Source: CAVQGF01 sp045807945
Lineage (GTDB): Bacteria > Acidobacteriota > Terriglobia > Terriglobales > Acidobacteriaceae
Length of the DNA: 46,064 nt
Reading direction: 5' to 3'
Assembly (NCBI GenBank): GCA_045807945.1
Contig: JBJMGI010000023.1
Coordinates: forward strand, 1 to 46,064
Part shown: positions 34,028 to 42,055 of the stretch, one piece after another
Numbering within the stretch: position 1 is the stretch's first letter
Layout: the number at the start of each line of letters is the position of its first letter
The notes under the pieces: generated by a model
Database searches by the model: none
Told to the model about the DNA's origin: nothing
The model's input: the letters and a program-made list of their open reading frames with translations, nothing else
Translations under genes and position numbers: made by a program

Positions 34028-34888
34028 TTAGAAGGCTGCAATGCTTGACGCTGCGGACGAAGCTCCCGGAAAAGTCCCAATCCCAAGAGCTTTGAGCACG
34101 GTCTTGAGCGCACTCTGGTGCTGATAAAGCGTGCCGAGTCTGTACCCGCGTTTCACTTTGGGCCCCACCACAACCGCGGCGACGTGCCCGCCTCCGTGCG
34201 TCGCATCAGAGTCAGTGGATTCGTCGAACAGGATGATCAGGATTCCGTCGCCTCCGCTCTGGAATGCGGCCGTCGAGAGTAGCGGCGCGATGTTCGTCTT
34301 CAGCCAATTGTCTGCGGTCGTCAGCGAGCAGTCGTGCGCATCATTGCACTTGTTGGGGATAACAAATGAGAAGTTTGGTAACTGTCCGTTGGCGCGGTCC
34401 GTTTTGAACTGGGTGAAGGATGTCAGATTCTGCCGCTCGTTGCTGCTGTTCACCACATCGGAAAAATAGGCGAATGGGTTGTGGTGCTTGCAGTAGCGAT
34501 ACTTGTCGCCCCCGGTGTAGCCCGTGGACGGAATACTCTCGGCGTACGACTTCCACGTTTTTCCTGCAGTAATGATCCTGCGGACGATGTTATCCGAGGA
34601 CACAGTCCCGGTGTATCCGTCGTTGTTGGTGATGACTTGCCCGGTGCTCAGCATAAAGTAGTTCCCGATCGAGGGATGGGTATCGGCGAAATAATTCGTG
34701 AGGGTCGTGTACTTGCTCGCCAGCGAGTTCAAGTACGGCATCGACGAGCTACCGATCACGCTCGAGTAGGAGTGGTTCTCTTCCACAACCATCACCACGT
34801 GTTTGGAAGCTGGAACCTGTGCCTGAGCGGCTATGCCCAGCAGAAGAGGGAAGATAACTCCGAGGATGGCTTTTCTTAGTAGAAACAT
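34028..34888 (-). CDS. Secreted phosphoesterase (acid phosphatase/phospholipase C superfamily)
   Basis: This is a 286-residue exported protein (signal MFLLRKAILGVIFPLLLGIAAQAQ) of the Phosphoesterase family that includes AcpA and bacterial phospholipases C. It begins HVVMVVEENHSYSSVIGSS, the usual metal-binding Glu-Asn start. TLTNYFADTHPSIGNYFML follows, then FVIPNKCNDAHDCSL, ILIILFDESTDSD and THGGGHVAAVVVGPKV with the late Asp/His metal ligands. It probably hydrolyses phosphate esters in the periplasm. It is convergent with the esterase gene with one base between. Confidence 0.88.
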   Translation of the reverse strand: MFLLRKAILGVIFPLLLGIAAQAQVPASKHVVMVVEENHSYSSVIGSSSMPYLNSLASKYTTLTNYFADTHPSIGNYFMLSTGQVITNNDGYTGTVSSDNIVRRIITAGKTWKSYAESIPSTGYTGGDKYRYCKHHNPFAYFSDVVNSSNERQNLTSFTQFKTDRANGQLPNFSFVIPNKCNDAHDCSLTTADNWLKTNIAPLLSTAAFQSGGDGILIILFDESTDSDATHGGGHVAAVVVGPKVKRGYRLGTLYQHQSALKTVLKALGIGTFPGASSAASSIAAF

Positions 34889-34966
34889 CTACAGAGCCTA
34901 GCTGTCCATCAACTTGGACTCAACCGGAAACTTACCCGAGACAGAACTACGTCGAGCTGCTTAACC

Positions 34967-35611
34967 CTATCGCCCATCGCCCTGCAACACGACTGGCATC
35001 GTCTTGAGCAAGATCTTCATATCAAGCCACGGTGACCAGTTCTCGATGTAGCTGCGATCCAGCGAAAGCGCCTTGGCGAAAGAAGGATCGTTGCGCGCCG
35101 TGATCTGCCACAACCCGGTAATGCCGGGCTTGGCAGCGAGTCTTATCTGGTGTTCCGCCGTATATTTCTCGTATTCATCCAGTGATGGGGGACGTGGTCC
35201 CACGAGCGACATCTCACCCCGCAGCACATTCACCAGTTGAGGAAGTTCATCGAGGCTGTATCGCCGCAGGAAGCGTCCGAAGGGCGTCGTGCGGGGGTCG
35301 TTTGAGATCTTGAACAGCAGCCCATCGCGCTCGTTCAGGTGCTGCAGGCTGTCTTTCAGGTCGTCGGCGTTCGTGACCATAGTACGGAATTTCAGGAAGA
35401 CGAACAGCTTGCCATGCTGGCCGACTCGCCACGACCGATACAACACCGGGCCCGGCGAACCAAGTTTGATCGCGAGAGCGAGCACCGCCATCAAGGGCGC
35501 GAGCAACACCAACGCCGCGGTCCCGATCACAACGTCAACGATTCGTTTCACGATAAGGCTGCCCGGCGTGACCTGCTGGGCTTCCATTAAAACTATGGGC
35601 GATCCGCTCAT
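34967..35611 (-). CDS. Bacterial sugar transferase (polyprenyl-phosphate phosphoglycosyl transferase)
   Basis: This is a 214-residue protein of the monotopic phosphoglycosyl-transferase family that starts glycan synthesis by moving a sugar phosphate to undecaprenyl phosphate. It has the re-entrant helix KRIVDVVIGTAALVLLAPL, the basic SPGPVLYRSWRVGQHGK, the catalytic-region segment FLKFRTMV, and RRYSLDELPQLVNVLRGEMS with VGPRPP and KPGITGLWQI. It lacks the large N-terminal multi-helix domain of WcaJ/WbaP, so it is the minimal catalytic form. With the rfb genes and O-antigen ligase it fits surface-polysaccharide synthesis, though it stands alone here. Confidence 0.94.
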   Translation of the reverse strand: MSGSPIVLMEAQQVTPGSLIVKRIVDVVIGTAALVLLAPLMAVLALAIKLGSPGPVLYRSWRVGQHGKLFVFLKFRTMVTNADDLKDSLQHLNERDGLLFKISNDPRTTPFGRFLRRYSLDELPQLVNVLRGEMSLVGPRPPSLDEYEKYTAEHQIRLAAKPGITGLWQITARNDPSFAKALSLDRSYIENWSPWLDMKILLKTMPVVLQGDGR

Positions 35612-35620
35612 CGGCAGTTG

Positions 35621-35648
35621 AACGTCAGTACCAGGGAACTCTGACGTT
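35621..35648. promoter_or_regulatory. Inverted repeat AACGTCAG / CTGACGTT
   Basis: Eight-base perfect arms (35621-35628 and 35641-35648) flank a 12-base spacer, 10 to 37 bases upstream of the sugar-transferase start codon (minus strand). It could be an operator or a leader hairpin; no T-run follows. Confidence 0.4.
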
Positions 35649-35709
35649 AAAGGTTGAGATGCAACGGAAAAAAGCAGTGCCGCTTCGCGTCAGAGTGCGA
35701 ATTGTGAAA

Positions 35710-36573
35710 TCACCGTGAATTTGCAGGGTAGAGAAATCGCAGAAAGGGACCCACGCGCTCAGCCCAGGCGACCTCGCTATGTGTGGCGCCTTCGATCTCA
35801 GAATAGGCAAGATCGCGGCCGACCTGCCAGCCTTTGGCGCTCATCGCGTCGCGCAGCATCTCCGTGTCCTCGAGGCTCATGCCACCTTCCGCCGTTCCCA
35901 TATCCAACCAGATCTTCAGCGGCGGCTTTGCCGGCAATTTCTCGATTTCGCGCAGAATGAACTTGTTGTCCCACCACACCGAAGGCGAAAGGACAGCGAG
36001 CTTTCCGAACACATTCGGATATCGCAACCCAAGGTGCAGCGTCACCAGTCCGCCCAGCGACGATCCCCCCATGCCGGTGTTCTCCGCACCCGAACGCGTG
36101 CGATACGCTTTGTCGATGAACGGCTTCACTTCCTCCACGATCATCCTGCCGTAGAGGTCGGCCTTGCCGCCGCCGAGTTTCGCATCCGCGCTTGGCGTGT
36201 ACTCGTGTAATCGCTGCTCGCCCGTGTTGTATATGCCCACGATGATCAGCGGTTCGATCGCACCTTGCTCGATCAGCTCCTCGGCCGTGTCGTCGAGCCG
36301 CCATTCGTTCCCGCCGAATGCGGTGGAAGGATCGAACAGGTTCTGGCCATCGTGCATGTACAGCACCGGATAGCGCCGGGTCAGGTCGCGTTCGTAATTC
36401 GGCGGCACGTAAACGATCAGCGTCCGCTCCGCATCGAGATACTGCGACTGGAACTTGCGATGCAGGCGCAGCTCCGGTGCGGCGACGGGCGCCGTCATCA
36501 TGCGCCCCATCCAGGAACGCATTCGGCGCCACATCTTTTTCTTGTTCTTCGGAGCTGTAGTTTCGGTCGGCAA
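35710..36573 (-). CDS. Alpha/beta-hydrolase esterase
   Basis: This is a 287-residue putative esterase of the esterase D/enterochelin-esterase-like family. A basic N-terminus (KNKKKMWRRMRSWMGRMM) has no clear signal peptide. RTLIVYVPPNYERDLTRRYP, VLYMHDGQNLFDPSTAFGG, nucleophile Ser in GMGGSSLGGLVTLHLGL, WLDMGTAEGG and His in EGATHSEVAWAERV follow in the normal order. Translation starts at TTG 36573, preceded by AAGGGAAG with eight bases spacing. It diverges from a second, different esterase gene at 36628, across only 54 bases, so the two probably share a promoter region and the downstream ligase cluster. Confidence 0.92.
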   Translation of the reverse strand: MPTETTAPKNKKKMWRRMRSWMGRMMTAPVAAPELRLHRKFQSQYLDAERTLIVYVPPNYERDLTRRYPVLYMHDGQNLFDPSTAFGGNEWRLDDTAEELIEQGAIEPLIIVGIYNTGEQRLHEYTPSADAKLGGGKADLYGRMIVEEVKPFIDKAYRTRSGAENTGMGGSSLGGLVTLHLGLRYPNVFGKLAVLSPSVWWDNKFILREIEKLPAKPPLKIWLDMGTAEGGMSLEDTEMLRDAMSAKGWQVGRDLAYSEIEGATHSEVAWAERVGPFLRFLYPANSR

Positions 36574-36627
36574 GAGCTTGGCTTCCCTTATGAGAGTATA
36601 TTGTTCCGCAAAAGTGACACCCTACTG

Positions 36628-37341
36628 ATGCAGCGCGAACATCATAAGTGGTACTCCGAACATCTCGGACGCGAGATGGAGATGCTCGTCTTCGGCCATG
36701 CCGGTACGCCCGTGCTCGTCTTCCCCACTTCGATGGGTAAATATTTCGAGTACGAAGACCGCGGCATGGTCGCCGAGCTCAGCCATAAGCTCGAAACGGG
36801 CATCATGCAGCTTTACTGCGTCGACAGCGTCGATGAAGAAGCGCTCTACAACAATAACGTCCACCCTCGCGTGCGCATCGCCCGCCACAAGCAGTACGAG
36901 GACTACATCAGGCACGAAGTCCTCGCGCTGATCGAAAAGAAGAATCCGGGACAGCGCATCATCACGCACGGCTGCAGCTTCGGCGCTTATCACGCGATGA
37001 ATTTCGCGCTGCGCTATCCCGATCCGGTCGCCGGATGCATCACGATGGGTGGCGCCTTCGATATCAAGCGCTTTCTCGATGGCTACTACGATGATGACGT
37101 CTACTTCCACAATCCGCCCGACTACATTCGCGGCCTGAGCGACCCCTGGTTCTTCGAGCGCTACCGCCAGAACAAATACATCATGGTCACGGGCGAGCAC
37201 GACATGTGCTGGAACAAGAACGAGGAATTTGCTGCCGTCCTGCGCCAAAAAGGCATCCCGCACCACCTCTTCGTCTGGGGCGATGGCAGCGGACACGACT
37301 GGCCGTGGTGGTTGAAGATGGCCAATGTTTATCTGCCGTAA
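36628..37341 (+). CDS. Esterase-like alpha/beta hydrolase at the head of the ligase cluster
   Basis: This is a protein of about 237 residues beginning MQREHHKWYSEHLGREMEML. It has the alpha/beta-hydrolase landmarks GTPVLVFPTSMGKYFEYED, nucleophile Ser in THGCSFGAYHAMNFALRYPD, Asp in MVTGEHDMCW and His in GDGSGHDWPWW. No signal peptide is present. Related annotated proteins are called esterase family. The frame is open upstream to 36265, but that part shadows the divergent esterase; ATG 36628 or TTG 36601 are the realistic starts. It is the first gene on the plus strand before the ATP-grasp gene, separated by 140 bases that contain a dispersed repeat. Confidence 0.85.
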   Translation: MQREHHKWYSEHLGREMEMLVFGHAGTPVLVFPTSMGKYFEYEDRGMVAELSHKLETGIMQLYCVDSVDEEALYNNNVHPRVRIARHKQYEDYIRHEVLALIEKKNPGQRIITHGCSFGAYHAMNFALRYPDPVAGCITMGGAFDIKRFLDGYYDDDVYFHNPPDYIRGLSDPWFFERYRQNKYIMVTGEHDMCWNKNEEFAAVLRQKGIPHHLFVWGDGSGHDWPWWLKMANVYLP

Positions 37342-37370
37342 CAGGTTCGCTCAGGGACTGGTTATTGGAT

Positions 37371-37434
37371 TGTCATCCCGAGCGCAGCCGGAGCGAATGC
37401 GACGGTGTAGTCGAGGGACCTCGGTTTTGCTTTT
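37371..37434. repeat. Dispersed intergenic repeat, copy A
   Basis: This stretch begins GTCATCCCGAGCGCAG and contains GAGGGACCTCGGTTTTG. It is a diverged relative of the two copies at 41961 and 42967 (GTCATCCCTGAGCGCAGG...GAAGGAC...TTGCGTTTG). All three lie between genes. Confidence 0.5.
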
Positions 37435-37481
37435 ATCACTTCGGGGAAGATAATCTTAAGGACTGACATGAAGAGGTATGC

Positions 37482-38486
37482 GTGAAAAAGATCGGAATCA
37501 TCTTCGGGATGGAGAATACTTTTCCCGGCGCGTTCGTCGAACGCGTGAACTCCATGAACCTGCCAGACGTGAAGGCGGAGTTCGTCCAGATCGGTGGCGT
37601 CAAAATGGCCGACCCGAGCGGCTACGCCGTCATCGTGGACCGCATCTCGCACGACATCCCGTTCTATCGCGCGTATCTCAAGAATGCCGCGCTCAGCGGG
37701 ACCGTCGTCATCAACAATCCGTTCTGGTGGAGCGCCGATGACAAATTCTTCAATTACGCGCTCGCGACCAAACTCGGTGTCGCGATTCCGCCTACGGTGA
37801 TCCTGCCGCACAAAAAGCATCCCAAGGGAACAACAGATCGTTCCATGCGCAACCTGACTTTCCCGATGAATTGGGAAGAGGTCTTCGACTACATCGGTTT
37901 TCCTGCCTTTTTGAAGCCCTTCGATGGCGGCGGCTGGAAAGATGTGTTCAAGGTCAATAATCGCGACGAGTTCTTCGCCGCCTACGATCAGAGCCGTGAC
38001 CTCTGCATGACCCTGCAGCGCGGGGTGAAGTTCAAGGAATATTTCCGCTGCTACGTTGTTGGCCAGGACAAGGTCCACATCATGCAATACGACCCCAGTC
38101 TTCCCATGCACGAGCGCTATGTGAAGAACGCCCCGCCGGTGGATGCCCGCCTGATTGAGCGCGTCGAAAAAGATTGCGTCACGCTTTGCCGCGCACTCGG
38201 CTACGACTTGAACACGGTCGAGTTCGCCTGCGAAGACGGCGTACCTTATGCGATCGACTTCATGAATCCCGCTCCGGACGCCGATTACCACTCCGTCGGC
38301 GCCGAGAACTTTACCTGGATCGTGAACGCAGTGGCTGACCTTGCCGTGAAGTACGCACAAGAGGGAGCACCGCAAGGGGAATATCGCTGGAGCTCGTTCC
38401 TGCAGGGAACCACTCCCGCGAAAGCGCCCGCGAAGCGTTCCAGTGCGACGAAAGCTCCGACCGCCCGCAGCAAAGCAGCAAAGTAG
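37482..38486 (+). CDS. ATP-grasp family ligase (RimK-like)
   Basis: This is a 334-residue protein with an ATP-grasp fold. The N-terminal pre-ATP-grasp domain starts MKKIGIIFGMENTFPGAFVE. The central part has FLKPFDGGGWKDVFKV (ATP-binding Lys and glycine-rich loop), LQRGVKFKEYFRCYVVGQDK and the metal-binding strand YAIDFMNPAPDADYHS, with the Asp and Asn expected for Mg binding. ATP-grasp enzymes activate a carboxylate as acyl phosphate and join it to an amine or thiol. The last 23 residues form a Lys/Ala/Pro tail (APAKRSSATKAPTARS). Translation starts at GTG 37482 after AAGAGG. It leads the tight run of ligase and peptidase genes; the substrates are unknown. Confidence 0.88.
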   Translation: MKKIGIIFGMENTFPGAFVERVNSMNLPDVKAEFVQIGGVKMADPSGYAVIVDRISHDIPFYRAYLKNAALSGTVVINNPFWWSADDKFFNYALATKLGVAIPPTVILPHKKHPKGTTDRSMRNLTFPMNWEEVFDYIGFPAFLKPFDGGGWKDVFKVNNRDEFFAAYDQSRDLCMTLQRGVKFKEYFRCYVVGQDKVHIMQYDPSLPMHERYVKNAPPVDARLIERVEKDCVTLCRALGYDLNTVEFACEDGVPYAIDFMNPAPDADYHSVGAENFTWIVNAVADLAVKYAQEGAPQGEYRWSSFLQGTTPAKAPAKRSSATKAPTARSKAAK

Positions 38487-38504
38487 TCGTGGTTTTGTTT
38501 TGAT

Positions 38505-38530
38505 TAGCTAGGAGCTAGCCGCTAGAAGCT
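38505..38530. repeat. GCTAG-rich short repeat
   Basis: The 51-base gap between the ATP-grasp and GCS2 genes holds three GCTAG units (38507, 38514 and 38521) within AGCTAGGAGCTAGCCG and the following CTAGAAGCT. It contains the palindromic core GCTAGC and a possible ribosome site (AGGAG) too far from the ATG to be used. Confidence 0.45.
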
Positions 38531-38537
38531 GTTTCGC

Positions 38538-39683
38538 ATGAAAAAGCCAACTTTCACCATCGGGATCGAAGAGGAATACCAAACCATCGATCCCACTACG
38601 CGCGATCTGCGCTCGCACATCCACTCCGAGATCATCGCCAAGGGCAAGCTCCGGATGGAAGAGCGCATCAAGGCGGAGATGCATCAGTCAGTGGTGGAAG
38701 TCGGTACCGGCGTCTGCAAGAACATTAAGGAAGCGAAAGCTGAAGTCCGGCAGCTCCGCACCGAGATGGTGAAGCTCGCCCACGAGAATGGATTGCTGCT
38801 CGCTGCCGGCGCCACGCATCCTTTTGCCGACTGGCGCAGCCAGGAGATTTATCCCGATGAGCGTTATCACCAGGTCGTCGAAGATATGCAGCTGGTCGCG
38901 CGCGCCAACCTCATCTTCGGACTGCACGTGCACGTCGGCGTCGAGGAACGCGAGACCACAATCCATCTGATGAACTCGATGCGCTACTTCCTCCCGCATC
39001 TGCTGGCGCTCTCGGCGAACTCGCCCTTCTGGCTGGGGATGAACACGGGATTGAAATCGTATCGCTGTAAAGTTTTCGATAAATTCCCGCGCACCAATAT
39101 TCCTGACACGTTCACCAGTTGGAGCGAGTACGAAAACTTCGTCAACTTGCTCATTCGCACAAATTGCATCGATAACGCGAAGAAGATCTGGTGGGACATC
39201 CGCCCGCACCCATTCTTCAACACTCTCGAGGTGCGTATTTGTGACATCCCGCTGCGTCTCGATGAAACAATGTGTCTGGCAGCACTGATTCAGGCGACGA
39301 TTGTGAAGCTCTACAAGCTGCATTCGCAGAACCAGAGCTTCCGCATGTACGGGCGCGCTCTCATGATGGAGAATAAATGGCGCGCTGCGCGTTACGGCAT
39401 CAGCGGCAAGCTGATCGACTTCGGCAAAGAACGTGAGGTCCCCGAGCGCGACCTCATACTTGAATATCTCGAATTCGTAGACGACGTTGTGGACGAACTC
39501 GACAGTCGCGAAGAAGTCGCTTACGTGCACAACATCCTGCAACACGGCACCGGTGCCGACCGCCAGTTACGCGTTTTTCAGGAGACCGGCGGCGACCTGA
39601 AGAAAGTTGTGGACTACATGGTCCTTGAAACTCAGGCCGGATTGATGGAAACCAGTAAAGCCCCCATGAAGATCGCTCAATAG
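38538..39683 (+). CDS. GCS2-type carboxylate-amine ligase (YbdK-like)
   Basis: This is a 381-residue member of the glutamate-cysteine ligase 2 family. The N-terminus FTIGIEEEYQTIDPTTRDL carries the metal-binding Glu cluster; VVEVGTGVCKNIKEA, GLHVHVGVEERET, EVRICDIPLRLDETMCLAALI and ENKWRAARYGISG are all diagnostic. Such enzymes form an amide between a gamma- or alpha-carboxylate and an amine using ATP; YbdK has weak glutamate-cysteine ligase activity, but physiological substrates vary. It lies 51 bases after the first ATP-grasp gene and four bases before the aminopeptidase gene. A classical glutathione role is not supported, as no gshB is present. Confidence 0.93.
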   Translation: MKKPTFTIGIEEEYQTIDPTTRDLRSHIHSEIIAKGKLRMEERIKAEMHQSVVEVGTGVCKNIKEAKAEVRQLRTEMVKLAHENGLLLAAGATHPFADWRSQEIYPDERYHQVVEDMQLVARANLIFGLHVHVGVEERETTIHLMNSMRYFLPHLLALSANSPFWLGMNTGLKSYRCKVFDKFPRTNIPDTFTSWSEYENFVNLLIRTNCIDNAKKIWWDIRPHPFFNTLEVRICDIPLRLDETMCLAALIQATIVKLYKLHSQNQSFRMYGRALMMENKWRAARYGISGKLIDFGKEREVPERDLILEYLEFVDDVVDELDSREEVAYVHNILQHGTGADRQLRVFQETGGDLKKVVDYMVLETQAGLMETSKAPMKIAQ

Positions 39684-39687
39684 GAGA

Positions 39688-40734
39688 ATGGCCCTGCAAG
39701 ACATCTCATCACCCACCGCGCTCGATCACGTTCAGTTCGATCCCGAGTACTCCATTGGTGCCCGCAACGCGGTCCGCGTCTGCCTGAACATCAAGCCTTC
39801 CGAAAAAGTCACCGTCATTACTGACAACGTGACGCGCGAGATCGCCGCCAGCCTCGTTCGCGAGCTCGAATCTGCCGGCGCGACTTACAACGCCTTCGTC
39901 CTCGAAGAACTCTCGGCTCGGCCGCTGACCGTTCTCCCGGCTGAGATCCTTGCCGACATGGAGTCGAGCGATGTCAGCATCTTCGCCGTTCGAGTGCAGC
40001 AGGGCGAGCTCAAGTCCCGCATGCAAATGACAGACGTCGTCAATCGCCGCCACATGCGGCACGCCCACATGGTCAACATCAATCGCCAGATCATGCTGGA
40101 AGGCATGCGCGCCGACTTCCATAAAGTGGACCGCATCAGCACCAAGGTCATCGACCTAGTCCGCAAAGCCAAGCGCATCACTGCGAAGACCGACGCCGGC
40201 ACCGACCTAATCGCTGATCTCAATCCCGATTACAAATGGCTCAAGACGAGCGGCCTCATCAGTCCGGAGAAGTGGGGCAATCTTCCAGGAGGGGAAGTCT
40301 TCACCACTCCCGGCGAGGTGAACGGGACATTCGTGATCGACGGAGTCGTCGGCGACTACCTCTGCGCCAAGTTCGGTGACTTGCGCCATCAGCCGCTGAC
40401 CATTCGCATGAAAGGGAACCGGCTCACTGAAGCCTTCAGCGAGAACAAAGAACTCGAGCAGGATTTCTGGAAGTACACCCACACCGACGAGAACAGCGAC
40501 CGCGTCGGGGAATTCGCGATTGGCACCAACATCGAGATCAAAGACGTGATCGGGGAGATTTTGCAGGATGAAAAATTCCCCGGAATTCACATCGCCTTTG
40601 GCAATCCGTACGGCGAGCACACGGGCGCGCGGTGGTATTCCTCAACGCACATCGATGTGGTTGGCACCAAGTTCAACATCTGGGTAGATGACGCGCAGAT
40701 CATGCGTAGCGGCAAGTTCCTGATCGAAGCCTAG
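39688..40734 (+). CDS. M29-family aminopeptidase-like protein
   Basis: This 348-residue protein resembles the M29 (AmpS/thermophilic) aminopeptidases. An N-terminal Rossmann-like half (ARNAVRVCLNIKPSEKVTVI) is followed by a metal-binding half: NLPGGEVFTTPGEVNGTFV (Glu ligand), RVGEFAIGTN (Glu), IHIAFGNPYGEHTG (His) and STHIDVVG (His-x-Asp). The two-metal ligand set therefore appears complete. It starts four bases after the GCS2 gene and ends two bases before the second ligase, so it belongs to the same operon. In this context it could trim or recycle the ligase product (inference). Two mid-protein segments (MRHAHMVNINRQIMLEG) look particular to this group. Confidence 0.87.
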   Translation: MALQDISSPTALDHVQFDPEYSIGARNAVRVCLNIKPSEKVTVITDNVTREIAASLVRELESAGATYNAFVLEELSARPLTVLPAEILADMESSDVSIFAVRVQQGELKSRMQMTDVVNRRHMRHAHMVNINRQIMLEGMRADFHKVDRISTKVIDLVRKAKRITAKTDAGTDLIADLNPDYKWLKTSGLISPEKWGNLPGGEVFTTPGEVNGTFVIDGVVGDYLCAKFGDLRHQPLTIRMKGNRLTEAFSENKELEQDFWKYTHTDENSDRVGEFAIGTNIEIKDVIGEILQDEKFPGIHIAFGNPYGEHTGARWYSSTHIDVVGTKFNIWVDDAQIMRSGKFLIEA

Positions 40735-40736
40735 CG

Positions 40737-41936
40737 ATGATCGCCCGGCATCGCCAGCGTTTCAACGCGGAGTTCACGCCGCAGAAATATCAAGACTTCC
40801 TTCGCGCCCTGAACGCTCGCTGCCACACGGAGATTCACTTCCGTGTCTGCGAGACGCCCGCATTCTTTCCTGAATCGCTCATCAACACCATGGCCAAGTA
40901 CGGCAACGAGTTGATGCAGCAGCTCCTTGGGAATCCTGAATACATGCGCGAATCGGAGCGCTCCGTCCCGCCACAGTGGAAAGTGCCGAATCAGGATGCG
41001 ACGCCACTCTTCGTTTCTGTCGATTTCGGCCTGGTACGCGATGCTGCTGGGAAGATCGAACCGAAGCTCGTCGAGCTGCAGGCGTTTCCCACTCTTTACG
41101 CTTATCAGGCTGTGCTCGGTCAGCAATATAAAGATTCGTTCGGTTTCCACTCAGGACTGAACATTCTCTGCGGCGACTTCGACCTGAACTCCTACCGCGA
41201 TCTTCTCAAGCGCGTCATCGTTGGAGAGCACGCGCCCGAGAACGTGGTGTTGCTTGAGATTGATCCGGAAGAGCAGAAGACCATTCCAGATTTTCGCGTG
41301 ACTGAAGACTGGTTGAAGATCCCGAGCGTGAACATCCGCGAGGTCGTGAAGCGTGGCAACAAACTGCACTATTCAAGAGCAGGGAAGCTCGTCCCGATCG
41401 AACGCATCTACAACCGCACCATCGTGGACGAGCTCGAGCGCAAGCAGGTCAAACTTCCTTTCGACTACCGCGACGATGTCGACGTCGAATGGGCAGGACA
41501 CCCAAACTGGTATTTCCGTGTAAGCAAGTTCTCGATCCCATTCTTGAAGCACGAATGCGTGCCCAACACCTGGTTTCTTGACCGGCTCACAACCATCCCA
41601 AGAGATCGCGATAACTACTTGCTGAAGCCGCTCTATTCCTTCGCTGGCTCGGGCATCGTCTTCGCCCCGACCTACGAACAACTGAACGCGATCCCGCGCG
41701 ACCAGCGCCACAAGTACATCCTGCAGGAGCGCATGTCATTTGCTCCGGTCATCGAGACCCCGCATGGCGGAACGCAAGCCGAGGTGCGCATCATGTACAT
41801 CTGGCCAGAAGGCGGGCGCATGATCCCCGTGATGGCCCTGGTCCGCATGGGACGCGGCAAGATGATGGGCGTGGACCACAACAAGAACCTCGAATGGGTC
41901 GGCGGCTCCGCCGCCCTGATCGACCCTACTGGATAA
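40737..41936 (+). CDS. Probable circularly permuted ATP-grasp enzyme (glutathionylspermidine-synthase-like)
   Basis: This is a 399-residue protein with no family I can name with certainty. The segments DFGLVRDAAGKIEPKLVELQ (compare the KLVEFN-type motif), NYLLKPLYSFAGSGIVFAPT (Lys plus glycine loop), KYILQERMSFAPVIETP and AEVRIMYIWPEGG resemble circularly permuted ATP-grasp proteins related to glutathionylspermidine synthase, with possible ATP and Mg ligands. No signal peptide or membrane helix is seen. It starts two bases after the aminopeptidase gene and closes the operon. The likely role is a second amide-bond ligase acting after the GCS2 enzyme (inference). A catalytically dead homologue is the main alternative. 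Confidence 0.6.
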   Translation: MIARHRQRFNAEFTPQKYQDFLRALNARCHTEIHFRVCETPAFFPESLINTMAKYGNELMQQLLGNPEYMRESERSVPPQWKVPNQDATPLFVSVDFGLVRDAAGKIEPKLVELQAFPTLYAYQAVLGQQYKDSFGFHSGLNILCGDFDLNSYRDLLKRVIVGEHAPENVVLLEIDPEEQKTIPDFRVTEDWLKIPSVNIREVVKRGNKLHYSRAGKLVPIERIYNRTIVDELERKQVKLPFDYRDDVDVEWAGHPNWYFRVSKFSIPFLKHECVPNTWFLDRLTTIPRDRDNYLLKPLYSFAGSGIVFAPTYEQLNAIPRDQRHKYILQERMSFAPVIETPHGGTQAEVRIMYIWPEGGRMIPVMALVRMGRGKMMGVDHNKNLEWVGGSAALIDPTG

Positions 41937-41960
41937 GCTCCCGCAATTCCTTAGCTTCTC

Positions 41961-42000
41961 GTCATCCCTGAGCGCAGGCGAAGGACGTTGCGTTTGCGTT
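41961..42000. repeat. Dispersed intergenic repeat, copy B
   Basis: The stretch reads GTCATCCCTGAGCGCAGGCG, then AAGGACGTTGCGTTTGCGTT. It is the cleanest short copy of the family also seen at 37371 and 42967 and ends at the A-run of the next terminator. Confidence 0.6.
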
Positions 42001-42001
42001 C

Positions 42002-42032
42002 AAAAAAAATGGCCCGCGCTTTCGCGGGCCAT
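42002..42032 (-). terminator. Rho-independent terminator of the glycine-zipper gene
   Basis: On the minus strand a perfect ten-base-pair stem (ATGGCCCGCG, 42032-42023, with its complement 42018-42009) with a four-base loop is followed by a T-run (42009-42002). It lies 24 bases beyond the stop codon of the gene at 42056. Confidence 0.9.
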
Positions 42033-42055
42033 CCACAACTAAGTATTGCTCGGAA

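Noticed and set aside
36265..36627. N-terminal extension of the esterase-like gene at 36628
   Set aside because: The extension is antisense to the coding region of the divergent esterase and is not protein-like.
37362..39545. Long minus-strand open frames (337 and 285 codons) under the ATP-grasp and GCS2 genes
   Set aside because: They mirror the codon bias of the real genes and show no family features.
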